The position numbers and the translations under genes are program-made. From the NCBI RefSeq assembly GCF_010560025.1, contig NZ_SAIY01000001.1, forward strand, positions 124,001-188,000: a DNA stretch of 64,000 bases, in the 5' to 3' direction. The notes under the pieces were generated by a model. It did not search any database and was not told where the DNA came from. It saw only the letters and a program-made list of their open reading frames with translations. Source of the stretch: Verrucosispora sioxanthis (GTDB lineage Bacteria; Actinomycetota; Actinomycetes; Mycobacteriales; Micromonosporaceae). This document shows positions 1 to 9,549 of the stretch, in pieces (the stretch's first letter is position 1; each line of letters begins with the position of its first letter).

Positions 1-528
1 CGACGAGGTGGCCTCGGCGTCGGGCGTGGGGCTCGCGGAACCCGACGGGGTGGCCTCGGGGCTCGGGGAGCCGGACGGGGTCGCCGAAGGGGTCCCGCTC
101 GGTGCCGGCGACGGGATCGAGCCGCTGCCGTCGGCGATCTTCAGCACCTTCCGGAAGCGCAGCTCGGCGGCGCTGCCGACCTCGTTGAGTTCGCGGTTCT
201 CGCCGGGCAGGGAGACGACGATGTTGCGGTCGCCCTCGGTGACCACCTCGGCCTCGGCCACACCGTACGCGTTGACCCGGCTCTCGATGATCTGGCGGGC
301 CCGCTCCAGGTTCTCCGCCGTCGGGGCCCGGCCGTCGAGGGTGTTGGTGGCCTCCAGCGTGAGCCGCGTGCCGCCGACCAGGTCAAGACCGAGGCGGGGT
401 TCGAGCCGGTCCTTCCAGCCACCGCTGGCGCCGCCCGAGAAGAACACCAAAAGATAGAGGACGACGAAGATGGCCCCGAGCACGGCCAACTGCCGTCCCG
501 GGCGCATCTGTCCCTGAGGTGGTGCCAC
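1..528 (-). CDS. secD: Protein translocase subunit SecD (N-terminal part, cut by window edge)
   Basis: This is the first 176 codons of SecD, the membrane subunit that uses the proton motive force to help SecYEG move unfolded proteins across the membrane. The GTG start at 528 opens a short basic N-terminus, then a membrane segment (about residues 14-30), then the SecD signature GLDLVGGTRLTLEA and a periplasmic P1 region with ARQIIESRVNAYGVAEAEV. The part nearest the edge (positions 8-120) codes for a Ser/Pro/Thr/Gly-rich low-complexity linker, as is common in the extracytoplasmic loop of actinobacterial SecD. Its place downstream of yajC in the same orientation is the usual yajC-secD-secF order, so secF should follow outside the window. 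The stop lies outside the window. Confidence 0.93.
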   Translation of the reverse strand, partial: MAPPQGQMRPGRQLAVLGAIFVVLYLLVFFSGGASGGWKDRLEPRLGLDLVGGTRLTLEATNTLDGRAPTAENLERARQIIESRVNAYGVAEAEVVTEGDRNIVVSLPGENRELNEVGSAAELRFRKVLKIADGSGSIPSPAPSGTPSATPSGSPSPEATPSGSASPTPDAEATSS

Positions 529-552
529 GGCTGTCCTGTCTCCCTGTGGTCA

Positions 553-574
553 CGCCGCCGCGGGCGCGGCGGCG
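553..574. promoter_or_regulatory. GC hairpin 5' of secD
   Basis: A perfect 8-bp stem (CGCCGCCG / CGGCGGCG) with a 6-nt loop lies about 25 nt upstream of the secD start, in the roughly 280-bp gap after yajC. It has no T-tract. It could be an attenuator, a weak yajC terminator or chance in GC-rich DNA. I see no gene elsewhere in the 529-811 gap. Confidence 0.25.
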
Positions 575-811
575 GGTCTGCCGGAATCCCAGGCCGGCGG
601 TCTGCCTACCGGACGGCGCCCGGGCTGACGCCACCCCGGGTGGTCGACGCGCACGCGTGGACCGGGTACGAGCCGGCGCGCCGACGCCCGACGTCGGCCT
701 GCTATCCAATTGTCTCAATGTGCGGATCGAGGATGGCACCCGCCCGGGGACGCGTGCGGGCACCTCCCGTCCGAGCCGCCGGTGGACCGGCAACCCGGAT
801 GGGACTCGATG

Positions 812-1150
812 TCAGTCCTTGACGGAGTCGGACTCCTCGACTGGCGACTCGACAGGGCGCTCCACCGGGGTGACCACCCGGGCGATCGCCGGTCGGGCGT
901 AGCGGGTCTGCACTCCGGGAGCGACCTCCAGCAGGACGCTGTCGTCCTCGACACCGGTGACCGTGCCGTAGAGCCCGCCGATGGTGACCACCTCGTCGCC
1001 CACGGAGAGGTTGGCCTGCATCGATTCGGCCTCGCGGCGGCGCTTCTGCTGCGGACGGATCATCATGAAGTACATGACGCCGAAGAGCAGAGCGATCATG
1101 AGGATCGGCGTGAAGCCTCCCGCTCCGCCGCCATCTGCTGCGTAGTGCAC
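812..1150 (-). CDS. yajC: Preprotein translocase subunit YajC
   Basis: This 112-residue protein is the small accessory subunit of the SecDF-YajC complex. It has one N-terminal membrane segment (ILMIALLFGVMYFMMI, about residues 14-30), then the conserved RPQQKRRREAESMQANL stretch and the VGDEVVTIGGLYGTV fold that define YajC. The acidic C-terminus is typical of actinobacterial forms. The open frame extends upstream to 1216, but I chose the GTG at 1150 because GGAAGG sits 9 nt ahead of it. The next gene on the same strand is secD. Confidence 0.92.
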   Translation of the reverse strand: MHYAADGGGAGGFTPILMIALLFGVMYFMMIRPQQKRRREAESMQANLSVGDEVVTIGGLYGTVTGVEDDSVLLEVAPGVQTRYARPAIARVVTPVERPVESPVEESDSVKD

Positions 1151-1159
1151 GGTTGTCGA

Positions 1160-1165
1160 CCTTCC
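1160..1165 (-). promoter_or_regulatory. Ribosome binding site deciding the yajC start
   Basis: GGAAGG on the minus strand, 9 nt upstream of GTG 1150. The alternative ATG at 1168 overlaps this motif, so it would leave the motif inside the coding region and has no comparable site of its own. Confidence 0.55.
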
Positions 1166-1288
1166 CATTGGCCGCCGCAACGGCGCGTCGGCGCCGCAGC
1201 GGAGGCGGATTTTCACGTCCTGTACAGACCGCGGCGAGTCTAGTCGCTCTATCTGGGAACGCCGAATGCGGCACAGATCACGAACAGA

Positions 1289-2353
1289 TCACGGCTCGCC
1301 GCCGTCCAGCGAGAACAGATCGGGCACGGTAGGAGCTTCTGCGGCAAATGTACCATTCGGTGGCGTACGGCCCAGATGGTGCCAGGCGGCCTCGGTGGCC
1401 ACCCGCCCCCGGGGCGTACGCGCCAGCAGCCCCGCCCGCACCAGGAACGGCTCGCAGACCTCCTCGACCGTGTCCGGCTGCTCCCCCACCGCCACGGCCA
1501 GTGTCGACAGGCCGACCGGACCACCCCGGAACGAGTCCACCAACGCGGTCAGCACCGCCCGGTCGAGCCGGTCCAGCCCGAGGGCGTCCACGTCGTACAC
1601 GGTCAGGGCCGCCTGAGCGGTCGCGACGGTGACCACACCGTCGGCGCGCACCTCGGCGAAGTCCCGCACCCGACGCAGCAGCCGGTTGGCGATCCGGGGC
1701 GTGCCCCGCGACCGGCCGGCGATCTCCGCCGCCCCGTCCTCGGTGATCGGCACCCCGAGGATGCGGGCCGAGCGGTGCAGCAGCGTCTCCAGGTCGGCCG
1801 GCGAGTAGAAGTCCAGGTGTGCCACGAAGCCGAACCGGTCCCGCATCGGACCGGTGAGCAGACCCGACCGGGTGGTCGCGCCGACAAGCGTGAACGGCTC
1901 CACGTCGAGCGGGATGGCGGTGGCCCCGGGTCCCTTGCCGACCACCACGTCGACCCGGAAGTCCTCCATCGCGCTGTAGAGCAGTTCCTCCGCCGGCCTG
2001 GCGATCCGGTGGATCTCGTCGATGAAGAGCACGTCGCCCTCGGCCAGGCTGGTCAGGATCGCCGCCAGGTCACCGGAGCGTTCGATCGCCGGCCCGCTGG
2101 TCACCCGGATACCGGTGCCCAACTCGGCGGCCACGATGTTGGCGAGGCTGGTCTTCCCCAGGCCCGGCGGGCCCGAGAGCAGGATGTGGTCGGGCGGCGA
2201 GCCGCGCCGCATCGCGCCCTGGAGCAGCAGGTCGAGCTGGTCGCGAACCCGGTCCTGGGCAATGAACTCGGAAAGGCGCTTCGGCCGGACGCTGACCTCC
2301 GCGTCCAGCTCCGCGTCGCTGACGTACGCCGAGACCAGGTTCTCGCTGCTCAT
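1289..2353 (-). CDS. ruvB: Holliday junction branch migration helicase RuvB
   Basis: This 354-residue AAA+ motor forms hexamers that pump DNA through a RuvA-bound Holliday junction. Walker A GPPGLGKT is at residues 61-68, Walker B DEIH at about 112-115, and the sensor/arginine-finger region [18 protein letters not shown] follows. A winged-helix C-terminus ([25 protein letters not shown]) binds DNA. The length is normal for the family. The ATG at 2353 overlaps the ruvA stop by 4 bp (ATGA), which suggests translational coupling in a ruvC-ruvA-ruvB operon. Confidence 0.97.
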   Translation of the reverse strand: MSSENLVSAYVSDAELDAEVSVRPKRLSEFIAQDRVRDQLDLLLQGAMRRGSPPDHILLSGPPGLGKTSLANIVAAELGTGIRVTSGPAIERSGDLAAILTSLAEGDVLFIDEIHRIARPAEELLYSAMEDFRVDVVVGKGPGATAIPLDVEPFTLVGATTRSGLLTGPMRDRFGFVAHLDFYSPADLETLLHRSARILGVPITEDGAAEIAGRSRGTPRIANRLLRRVRDFAEVRADGVVTVATAQAALTVYDVDALGLDRLDRAVLTALVDSFRGGPVGLSTLAVAVGEQPDTVEEVCEPFLVRAGLLARTPRGRVATEAAWHHLGRTPPNGTFAAEAPTVPDLFSLDGGEP

Positions 2354-2952
2354 CGGGTCCGACCCAGCAGTCGGATCGCCTGCTTCAACAGCACCGGCAC
2401 CGGCGGGGTGGGACCGTCGACGGTCTCGGCGACGGCGGCGACCGCCTGATCGGCCTGGCCGGCCGTCCAGCCGAGCCCGATCAACGCCTGGCGGACCTGG
2501 TCCGGCCAGCTACCGCCGGTCACCCCGGCCGCGCCGTCGGCACCCACCGGCACCGGACCGATCCGGTCGCGCAGCTCCAGCACCAGCCGTTCGGCACCCT
2601 TCTTGCCGATGCCCGGGACCCGGGTCAGCGCCGCCGTGTCCGCGTTGGCGATGGCCTTGCGTACCGCGTCGGGGGTGTGCACCGCGAGCACCGCCTGGGC
2701 CAGCCGCGGACCGACGCCACTGGCGGTCTGCAACAGCTCGAACAGCGCCTTGGCGTCGTCGTCGGCGAAGCCGTAGAGGGTGAGCGAGTCCTCCCGGACG
2801 ACGAGGCTGGTGGCCAGCCGGGCCGGCTGACCGACCCGCAGGTCGGCGAGGGTGCCGGGGGCGCACTGCACGGCCAGGCCGACGCCGCCGACCTCGATCA
2901 CCGCGTGGTCCGGGCCGGTGGCGGTCACCACGCCACGCACACTGGCGATCAT
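2350..2952 (-). CDS. ruvA: Holliday junction branch migration protein RuvA
   Basis: This 200-residue protein is the junction-binding partner of RuvB. It shows the N-terminal OB fold (MIASVRGVV, then VGGVGLAVQ), two helix-hairpin-helix motifs ([17 protein letters not shown] and [18 protein letters not shown]) and the C-terminal RuvB-binding domain ([22 protein letters not shown]). I chose ATG 2952 because it begins the conserved MIA N-terminus and overlaps the ruvC stop by 4 bp. Its stop overlaps the ruvB start in the same way. Confidence 0.97.
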   Translation of the reverse strand: MIASVRGVVTATGPDHAVIEVGGVGLAVQCAPGTLADLRVGQPARLATSLVVREDSLTLYGFADDDAKALFELLQTASGVGPRLAQAVLAVHTPDAVRKAIANADTAALTRVPGIGKKGAERLVLELRDRIGPVPVGADGAAGVTGGSWPDQVRQALIGLGWTAGQADQAVAAVAETVDGPTPPVPVLLKQAIRLLGRTR

Positions 2953-3476
2953 CTCGCTCCTCCTCGTCTGACCCGGTCCGCCGCGGCGGCCAGTTTCGAC
3001 CGGGTGCCGCCGCGCCACACGTGGCAGATGGCCAGCGCGAGGGCGTCCGCGGCGTCCGCCGGCCGGGGCGGCTCGGGCAGCCGCAGCAGTCGGGTGACCA
3101 TGGCGGTCATCTGGGCCTTGTCCGCCTGCCCGGAACCGGTCACCGCCGCCTTCACCTCGCTCGGGGTGTACGTCTGCACCGGCAGCCCGGCGCGCGCCCC
3201 GGCCAGCACCGCTATCCCGCTGGCCTGGGCGGTGCCCATCACCGTACGCACGTTGTGCTGGCTGAACACCCGCTCCACGGCCACGCTGTCCGGCCGGTGC
3301 TCGGCGACCAGCTCGGTCAGCGAACGGTCCAGGTGCAGCAGGCGGGTGGGCAGTTCGTCGGCCGGGTCGGTGTAGACCACGTAGTAGGCGATGAGTGTGC
3401 AGGGCCGGCCGGGTGTCCCCTCGACCACGCCGACGCCGCACCGGGTCAGTCCCGGATCGACGCCGAGCACCCGCAC
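2949..3476 (-). CDS. ruvC: Crossover junction endodeoxyribonuclease RuvC
   Basis: This 175-residue resolvase cuts Holliday junctions symmetrically with a metal-dependent RNase H-like site. The acidic catalytic residues are visible: Asp7 in [12 protein letters not shown], Glu68 in AVERVF, and the Asp pair in [13 protein letters not shown] (about residues 141 and 144). The open frame runs far upstream to 3689, but GTG 3476 gives the standard RuvC N-terminus and is preceded by a GGAGGGAGG stretch. It is the first gene of the ruvCAB unit, divergent from the dehydrogenase at 3726. Confidence 0.96.
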   Translation of the reverse strand: MRVLGVDPGLTRCGVGVVEGTPGRPCTLIAYYVVYTDPADELPTRLLHLDRSLTELVAEHRPDSVAVERVFSQHNVRTVMGTAQASGIAVLAGARAGLPVQTYTPSEVKAAVTGSGQADKAQMTAMVTRLLRLPEPPRPADAADALALAICHVWRGGTRSKLAAAADRVRRGGAR

Positions 3477-3725
3477 GCCGCCTCCCTCCAGCCGCCGGAC
3501 AGTACGTGTGTTCGACACCCTACCGATGCCGCCACCACGGCGCGTCGCGGGACACGCCCGCCCCGGCACGCCGCCGGACACGACCGTGAGGACCGGATGG
3601 CCGCGCGGAACCGCGACCGCCGTGGCAACGGCGACGGAGATGTAGCGGACGACCACACAGTACGGCGGGAGTATGTGCCACCATCCCATGTGCGCCCGAC
3701 CACACAGCTCGTAACTTCATGCGCC

Positions 3726-4508
3726 ATGACGGCAGAACCCGTGGCGGTCCCCCACGTCGTGAACGTCGACCTGACCGGTCGTACCGCCCTCGTGACGGGC
3801 GGGGGCGGCGGCATCGGCCGGGCCTGCGCCCTGCGGCTGGCCGCGGCCGGCGCCACGGTCGTGGTGGTCGACCGCAACGTCGAGGCGGCCAAGCTGGTGG
3901 CCGCCGAGGCCGGCGGCCGGGCCGAGGGGGTGGACCTCGCCGATCCGGCGGCGGTGGACGCCCTCGACGCCGACGTCGACATCGTGGTCAACAACGCCGG
4001 ACTGCAACACGTGGCGCCGCTCCAGGACTTTCCGGTCGAGCGTTTCGAGTACATCCAGCGGGTGATGGTGGAGGCGCCGTTCCTGCTGATCCGGCGGGCG
4101 TTGCCGCACATGTACGCCCGTGGTTGGGGCCGGATCGTGAACATCTCCTCGGTGCACGGGCTGCGCGCCTCGCCGTACAAGGCGGCGTACGTCTCGGCGA
4201 AGCACGCGCTGGAAGGGCTGTCGAAGGTGGTGGCGCTGGAGGGCGCGGCACACGGGGTGACGGCGAACTGCATCAACCCGGCGTACGTGCGTACCGCGCT
4301 GGTGGAGAGCCAGATCGCCGACCAGTCGACCGCCCACGGCATCCCCGAGTCCGAGGTGATCGAAAAGATCATGTTGGCCCGCGCGGCGGTCAAGCGGCTG
4401 ATCGAGCCGGAGGAGGTGGCGGAGCTGATGGCGTACCTCTGCGCGCCGCCGGCGGCGTTCCTCACCGGTGCCTCGATCGCGCTCGACGGGGGTTGGACGG
4501 CGAACTGA
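3726..4508 (+). CDS. 3-hydroxybutyrate dehydrogenase (SDR family)
   Basis: This 260-residue short-chain dehydrogenase probably oxidises (R)-3-hydroxybutyrate to acetoacetate with NAD+, in ketone-body or polyhydroxybutyrate use. The nucleotide-binding TGGGGGIG motif is at about residue 24, followed by NNAG and by the catalytic set Ser (NISSVHG, about 142), Tyr and Lys (YVSAK, about 155-159). The stretches NNAGLQHVAPLQDFP and NCINPAYVRTALVE are characteristic of bacterial 3-hydroxybutyrate dehydrogenases rather than of generic SDRs. I chose ATG 3726, since the longer frame from 3021 only reads through antisense ruvC. A PucR-type regulator follows closely and may control it. Confidence 0.86.
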   Translation: MTAEPVAVPHVVNVDLTGRTALVTGGGGGIGRACALRLAAAGATVVVVDRNVEAAKLVAAEAGGRAEGVDLADPAAVDALDADVDIVVNNAGLQHVAPLQDFPVERFEYIQRVMVEAPFLLIRRALPHMYARGWGRIVNISSVHGLRASPYKAAYVSAKHALEGLSKVVALEGAAHGVTANCINPAYVRTALVESQIADQSTAHGIPESEVIEKIMLARAAVKRLIEPEEVAELMAYLCAPPAAFLTGASIALDGGWTAN

Positions 4509-4525
4509 CGCCGGCCACCCGCAGA

Positions 4526-6442
4526 ATGTCGGTCATGTCCTCGCCGGTGGAGTTCCTGGAACTGCTCGCCCGGGAGGCCGCCGCGGTCGAGTTCGAGGGA
4601 CCGCTGGTCGCCGCCCGCTCGGCCGGGCTGCCCGCCGAGCGTCTCGCCGAGTTGGAACAGGCAAAGACGGTGGCGTTGCGGGTCCGGGCACTGCTGGAAC
4701 GCCGCCGCCGTCGGGAGAGCGAGCTGTCCGGCCTGTACGACACGGTCAGCGACCTGGCCGGGCTGCGCGACCTGGACGAGGTGCTGCGGGCGATCGTGCA
4801 CCGGGCCCGGCACCTGCTGGGCGCGGACGTCGCCTACATGACGCTCGACGACGCCGAGCGCGGCGACACCTACATGCGGGTGACCGACGGTTCGGTCTCC
4901 GCCCGCTTCCAGCGGCTTCGGCTGCCCATGGGCGCCGGGCTCGGCGGTCTGGTGGCCCAGTCCGGCGCCCCCTACGTGACCGCGAACTATCCGGAGGACG
5001 AGCGGTTCCACCACACCCGGGAGATCGACGCCGGGGTGGGTGAGGAAGGGCTGGTCGCCATCCTCGGGGTGCCGCTGCGACTCGGCTCGACGAGCATCGG
5101 CGTGCTCTACGCGGCCAACCGCTCGGCCCGGCCGTTCGCCCGGGAGGAGGTGGCGCTGCTGCTCTCGCTGGCGGCCCACGCCGCGGTGGCGATCGACACC
5201 GCGCGGCTGCTGGCCGAGACCCGCTCGGCGTTGGCGGAGCTGTCGTCGGCGAACACCACGATCCGGGCGCACAGCAGTTCGGTGGAGCGGCCGCGGCGGC
5301 GCACGACCGGATGACCGCGCTGGTGTTGCGCGGCGGCGGGGTGGAGGACCTGGCCGCGGCCGTCACCGACGTGCTCGGTGGCGCGCTGCTGGCGCTGGAC
5401 GCCGAGGGACGGCGGCTGGCCCAGGTCGGCGAGATCGACGAGCCGGACCGGGCGGAGATCGTGGCGGCGGTCGCGGCGTCGCGGACCGAGGGGCGCAGCG
5501 TACGCCGGGGGCGTTGTGGTACGCGGCCGTGGTGGCCGGCGCGGAGAACCTGGGCGTGCTGGTGCTGCGTCCCGACGGCGAGCCGGCCGATGCCGACCAG
5601 CGGATCCTGGAGCGGGCGGCGCTGGTGACCGCGCTGCTGCTGCTGTTCCGGCGTACCGTCGCCGAGGCGGAGGGGCGGGTCCGGGGCGAGTTGCTCGACG
5701 ATCTGGTCGCCCGGCCACTGCGGGACACCGACGCGCTGCGCAGCCGGGCACGTCGGCTTGGCGTGGATCTGGACGCACCGCACGTGCTGGTGGCCGTCGG
5801 CGACGACGCCATCGCGGCGACCGGTTCCGCCCGGCAGCGGGTGCTCTCCTGGGCCACCACGTACGCCTCGACCCGGGGCGGTTGGCCGCGGCGCGCGACG
5901 GCCGGGTGGCGCTGATGCTGCCCGGTCAGGACGCCGGTGGCAGCGCCCGGGCGGTGGCCCGGGACCTGTCCCGGATCACCGGGCGACCGGTGACCGCCGG
6001 AGCCAGCGGCCCGTCGACGGGCCCGGCGTCGCTGGCCGCGGCCTTTCGGGAGGCGGACCGGTGCCTGACCGCGCTCGGGGCGCTGGGCCGGGCCGGGCAG
6101 GGGGCGAGCAGCGCCGAGCTGGGTTTCGTCGGGCTGCTGCTGGGCGCCGTCGACGACGACGGCGACGCCGACGTGAGCCGGTTCCTCAGCACGACCATCG
6201 GGCCGGTGCTCGAATACGACGCCCGCCGGGGCACCGCGTTGGTGCGGACCCTGGAGGCGTACTTCGGGGTGGGTGGCAGCCTGGCCCGGGCCGCCGAGCA
6301 GTTGCACGTGCACGTCAACACGGTGACGCAGCGCCTGGAGCGGGTCGGGCAGCTGCTCGGTGCCGACTGGCAGCGACCGGATCGGGCCCTGGAGGTGCAG
6401 TTGGCCCTGCGCCTGCACCGACTGCGTACGCCGGCCGGCTGA
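4526..6442 (+). pseudogene. GAF/PucR-type (CdaR-like) transcriptional regulator, broken by three frameshifts
   Basis: Read across three frameshifts this is one regulator: an N-terminal coil, a GAF domain (GLYDTVSDLAGLRDLDEVLR to about LSLAAHAAVAIDTARLL), a central region, and a C-terminal PucR helix-turn-helix (LEAYFGVGGSLARAAEQLHV, then HVNTVTQRLERV). The frame drops by one base near 5290, near 5510 and near 5880. Each break is explained by one missing G in a G/C run, and the three losses together restore the original frame. Protein-level conservation continues across all three. Either the sequence has consensus errors or the gene is dead. Such regulators commonly sit beside 3-hydroxybutyrate dehydrogenase genes, as here. 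Confidence 0.8.
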
Positions 6443-6488
6443 GCGACCGTCGGGCACCGTGCGCCCTGCGATGTGTCGGCGGCGCCGG

Positions 6489-7088
6489 TCAGCGAGCGCG
6501 AATACCGGCCAGCACGCCGTCGACCACCTTCTCCGGCAGCGTCGCCTCGTCGAGGTCCGGGTTCCAGTTCAGCACCCGTTGGATGAGCATCGGCCCGGTG
6601 AGCATCGCCATCGTCACCTCGATGTCGATGTCGGCGCGCAGTTCGCCCTCGCGGACGCCACGGCGCAGCACCTCCCGCATCGCCGCCCGGCGGGGCTCCA
6701 CGATGCTCTGGTAGAACGCGTACTGCTCGGGGCTGCGCTTCATCTCCGGCACCAGACAGGGCATGATCTGCGCCGCGCGCGGGTCGACGTTGTGACCGAT
6801 TGCGCTCACCAGCGTGATCAGGTCCTCGCGGACGGACCCTCCGGACGGCTGCGGCGGATCGCCCTTGAGCCGGCGCAACGCGTCACGCAGCAGTGCGTCC
6901 TTGCCCGGCCAGCGGCGGTAGATGGTGGCCTTGCCCACCCCGGCCCGCGCGGCGATCGCCTCGACCGAGATCGTCTCGATGGTGCTGCCCTCCGCGAGCA
7001 GATCCAGGGTGGCCTCGACGATCGCCTCGTCCGCGCGGACGCTGCGTGGCCGCCCGGGTGGTCGCGCAGCGTCCGCGGTGCTTGTCAT
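6489..7088 (-). CDS. TetR family transcriptional regulator
   Basis: This 199-residue repressor has a standard N-terminal TetR helix-turn-helix (ISVEAIAARAGVGKATIYRRWPGKDALL, about residues 41-68) and a C-terminal ligand-binding domain of the TetR_C type. It begins only 4 bp after the stop of the upstream DHA2 exporter gene on the same strand, so the two are probably cotranscribed. This fits the common pattern of a repressor that controls its own efflux pump in response to a substrate. A candidate operator lies upstream of the exporter at 8725-8747. Confidence 0.9.
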   Translation of the reverse strand: MTSTADAARPPGRPRSVRADEAIVEATLDLLAEGSTIETISVEAIAARAGVGKATIYRRWPGKDALLRDALRRLKGDPPQPSGGSVREDLITLVSAIGHNVDPRAAQIMPCLVPEMKRSPEQYAFYQSIVEPRRAAMREVLRRGVREGELRADIDIEVTMAMLTGPMLIQRVLNWNPDLDEATLPEKVVDGVLAGIRAR

Positions 7089-7092
7089 CCCC

Positions 7093-8670
7093 TCATTGTC
7101 CCTGCCCGGACGTGGCAGTGGCCAACCCGGGCTCGCCGATCATCACCGGCCCGCCGGTGGTGGCCCGGCCGGGCATGAAGCGCAGAGCCACCAGGATGCC
7201 GGCCGCGGCGACCAGCGCGGCCAGCGCGGCCGAGAGATGCATGGCCGAGACGAAGGAGTCGTTCGCCGCCGCGATCAGTTGCGGGCCCGCCGGGCCGAGC
7301 TGGCCGGCTGCCGCGTACGCGCCGGCGATGGACTCACCGGCCGCTTCGCCGGCTGCCGACGGCAGATCCGCCAGGGCCGGTTCGATCCCGTTGCGGTAGC
7401 CGGCGGCCAGCACCGAGCCGATCACCGCGACGCCGAGCGCGGCGGCCACCTGCCGGATGGTGTTGCTGATCGCGGAGCCCACGCCGGCCTTCTCCCGGGG
7501 CAGCGCCGACATGATCGATTCGGTGGCCGGCGGCATGATGTTGGCCATCCCGACGCCCTGTAGGAAGAAGGCGACAAGCACCAGCCAGATGGGCGTGGCG
7601 GCGTCGACGAAGGCGAACGCGCTCAACGCCACCGAGGTCAGCACCAGCCCCACCACCGACACCGCCCGGCTGCCGTACCTGCGGACCATGGTGGCGCTGC
7701 GCGGGGCGAAGACGAGTTGGGCGACCGCGAAGGGCAGGAAGAGCAGGCCGGTCTCGAGCGGGCTGTAGCCGCGCACCAGTTGCAGGTAGAACGAGCTGAA
7801 GAACATCACGCCCATCGCGGCGAAGAAGACCAGCCCGATCATCGCCACCGGGGCGGCGAACCGGGGCACCCGGAACAGTCGGACGTCAAGCGCCGGGTGG
7901 CTGCTGCGGCGCTCGTGCAGGACGAACCAGGCCAGCACCGCGACGCCGCCGAGGATCGAGGCCCAGACCAGGGGTCGACCGAAACCGTGTTCGCCGCCGT
8001 CGATGATGCCGTAGGTGAGGGCGACCAGGCCGACCACCGAGAGCAGCACACCGAACGCGTCGATGCGGCCCGGTCGCGGGTCGCGCGACTCGGGCACCAG
8101 CAACGCGACCAGGGCCACGCCGAGCGCCACCACCGGCACGTTGATCAGGAAGACCGAGCCCCACCAGTAGTGCTCCAGCAGCAGCCCGCCGAGGACCGGC
8201 CCGATGGCCACCGCCAGACCGACCGAGCCGGCCCAGACGCCGATGGCGCGTCCGCGCTCCCGGGGGTCGAAGACGTTGGAGATGATCGACAACGTCGCCG
8301 GCATGATGGCCGCGCCGCCGACCCCCATCAGGGCCCGGGCCACGATCAACTGGCCGGGCGTCTGCGCGTACGCCGACAGCAGGGACGCCAGGCCGAAGAG
8401 CGCCAGCCCGATCAGCAGCATCCGGCGCCGGCCGGCCCGATCCCCCAACACTCCGAAGGTGAACAGCAGCCCGGCGAAGACCAGAGTGTAGGAGTTGATC
8501 GACCATTCCAGCTCGCCCTGGCTCGCCCCGAGCCCGTGTACCGGATCGGCGAGGGTGCGTAGCGCGACGTTGAGGATGGTGTTGTCGAGGACGACCACGA
8601 GCAGGCTGATCACCAGCACCCCGAGGATCGCCCACCTCCTCGGATGTCCGGTGTTCTCGCTCGGCTGCAT
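7093..8670 (-). CDS. DHA2-family MFS drug exporter (14 TM)
   Basis: This 525-residue transporter belongs to the DHA2 (EmrB/QacA-like) branch of the major facilitator superfamily, which exports drugs or metabolites in exchange for protons. It has many hydrophobic segments, motif A (GVLGDRAGRRRMLLIG), the DHA2 N-terminal signature LDNTILNVALRTLA and motif C (GVWAGSVGLAVAIGPVLGGLL). I chose ATG 8670 (MQPSENTG). The frame reaches 8721, but that would put the start across the -10/operator area. It is probably repressed by the TetR protein encoded just downstream. The substrate cannot be read from sequence. Confidence 0.9.
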   Translation of the reverse strand: MQPSENTGHPRRWAILGVLVISLLVVVLDNTILNVALRTLADPVHGLGASQGELEWSINSYTLVFAGLLFTFGVLGDRAGRRRMLLIGLALFGLASLLSAYAQTPGQLIVARALMGVGGAAIMPATLSIISNVFDPRERGRAIGVWAGSVGLAVAIGPVLGGLLLEHYWWGSVFLINVPVVALGVALVALLVPESRDPRPGRIDAFGVLLSVVGLVALTYGIIDGGEHGFGRPLVWASILGGVAVLAWFVLHERRSSHPALDVRLFRVPRFAAPVAMIGLVFFAAMGVMFFSSFYLQLVRGYSPLETGLLFLPFAVAQLVFAPRSATMVRRYGSRAVSVVGLVLTSVALSAFAFVDAATPIWLVLVAFFLQGVGMANIMPPATESIMSALPREKAGVGSAISNTIRQVAAALGVAVIGSVLAAGYRNGIEPALADLPSAAGEAAGESIAGAYAAAGQLGPAGPQLIAAANDSFVSAMHLSAALAALVAAAGILVALRFMPGRATTGGPVMIGEPGLATATSGQGQ

Positions 8671-8724
8671 CTCCGCCCCCGGTCTTCGATTCGGATCCCG
8701 TCGGCTCTGAGCATAGAGCATTTA

Positions 8725-8747
8725 CGATACGGAACGTATCCGTATCG
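8725..8747. promoter_or_regulatory. Palindromic operator upstream of the DHA2 exporter
   Basis: Two overlapping dyads lie 55-80 bp upstream of the exporter start. One is GATAC-N5-GTATC (8726-8740). The other has 7-bp arms CGATACG / CGTATCG separated by 9 bp. This AT-richer island in GC-rich DNA is the right size and symmetry for a TetR dimer site, so I infer it binds the regulator at 6489-7088. Confidence 0.6.
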
Positions 8748-8800
8748 ATATGACGCGCGTCACCGTGCCGGTGGCGAGGACCGAGCGCGTCCCGGCCCGC

Positions 8801-9412
8801 CTACAGCATCCGGAGGGCGGCGGACAGCGAGCCGAGACGCGTTGCGGGTGGGGTGAGCGGCTCGACCCAGCCGGGCCCGGCGGCGTACACCCGGACCGCC
8901 GGGAACTCCCGGGCGAACCGGCCGATGCGGTACGACCGGCCGGTCACCGGCGACTGGGACCAGACCGCGACGGTGTGTGGCCGGGCCCGGTCGACGGCGC
9001 TGGCCAACGCCGTCCAGGGCAACGCCGGCCCGACCAGCAGGCAGCCCTGGCCGCGCTCACGCAACGCGGCGGCGAGCGCGTGCAGTCCGAGGCAGTGTTC
9101 TTCCTGCTCAGCCCCGGCCAGCAGGACGCCGTCGGTGGGCAGCCCGACTCCCGGATCGCGGCGGAACACGTCCAGCCCCGCTCGGACGCCTTCGGACAGG
9201 GCGTGCTCGATGGCGATTCCGACGGCGGCCCGCCCGCTGAACGCGGTGAGCACCGGCACGCAGACGTCGTCCCACAGCCGCACCACGCCCCACTCCTCGG
9301 CCAGTTCGACGACCAGCGCGCTGATCCGGCTGCGGTCGAACTCCTCGGCGGCGGCCGTCAGGCGCTTGCGCGCGACCTGCACGACCTCGGCCGGCACCGG
9401 TACCCCAGACAC
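8801..9412 (-). CDS. B12-binding-domain protein lacking a DNA-binding domain
   Basis: This 203-residue protein resembles the C-terminal sensory half of MerR/CarH-type cobalamin regulators. A four-helix cap region (ISALVVELAEEWGVVRLWDD to AIEHALSEGV) is followed by a Rossmann-like B12-binding domain. The domain carries the ExHxxG motif as EEHCLG (about residue 110), whose histidine is the lower cobalt ligand in known members, and ends in VAVWSQSP. No N-terminal MerR helix-turn-helix is present in this frame or directly upstream. GTG 9412 is preceded by GGGAGGG at good spacing. A role as a partner sensor is possible, but no function is proven. Confidence 0.7.
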   Translation of the reverse strand: MSGVPVPAEVVQVARKRLTAAAEEFDRSRISALVVELAEEWGVVRLWDDVCVPVLTAFSGRAAVGIAIEHALSEGVRAGLDVFRRDPGVGLPTDGVLLAGAEQEEHCLGLHALAAALRERGQGCLLVGPALPWTALASAVDRARPHTVAVWSQSPVTGRSYRIGRFAREFPAVRVYAAGPGWVEPLTPPATRLGSLSAALRML

Positions 9413-9549
9413 CAGACTCCCTCCCAGTGGACAGGTCTCCACGGGGATTCGTTCGGTGGCCCCGTCACGGATGCGCCCGCGACGACCTTGACCCGGACGG
9501 CTACGTTGATGATCAACTCAGCAAGAGCCGTCACCGGAAAGGTCCCGAC

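Noticed and set aside
8..120. Short direct repeats at the window start
   Set aside because: They are the coding sequence of a Ser/Pro/Gly linker in SecD, not a separate repeat element.
5290..5890. Programmed frameshifting in the PucR-type gene
   Set aside because: No slippery heptamer or downstream pseudoknot is apparent, and three events in one gene are better explained by missing bases.
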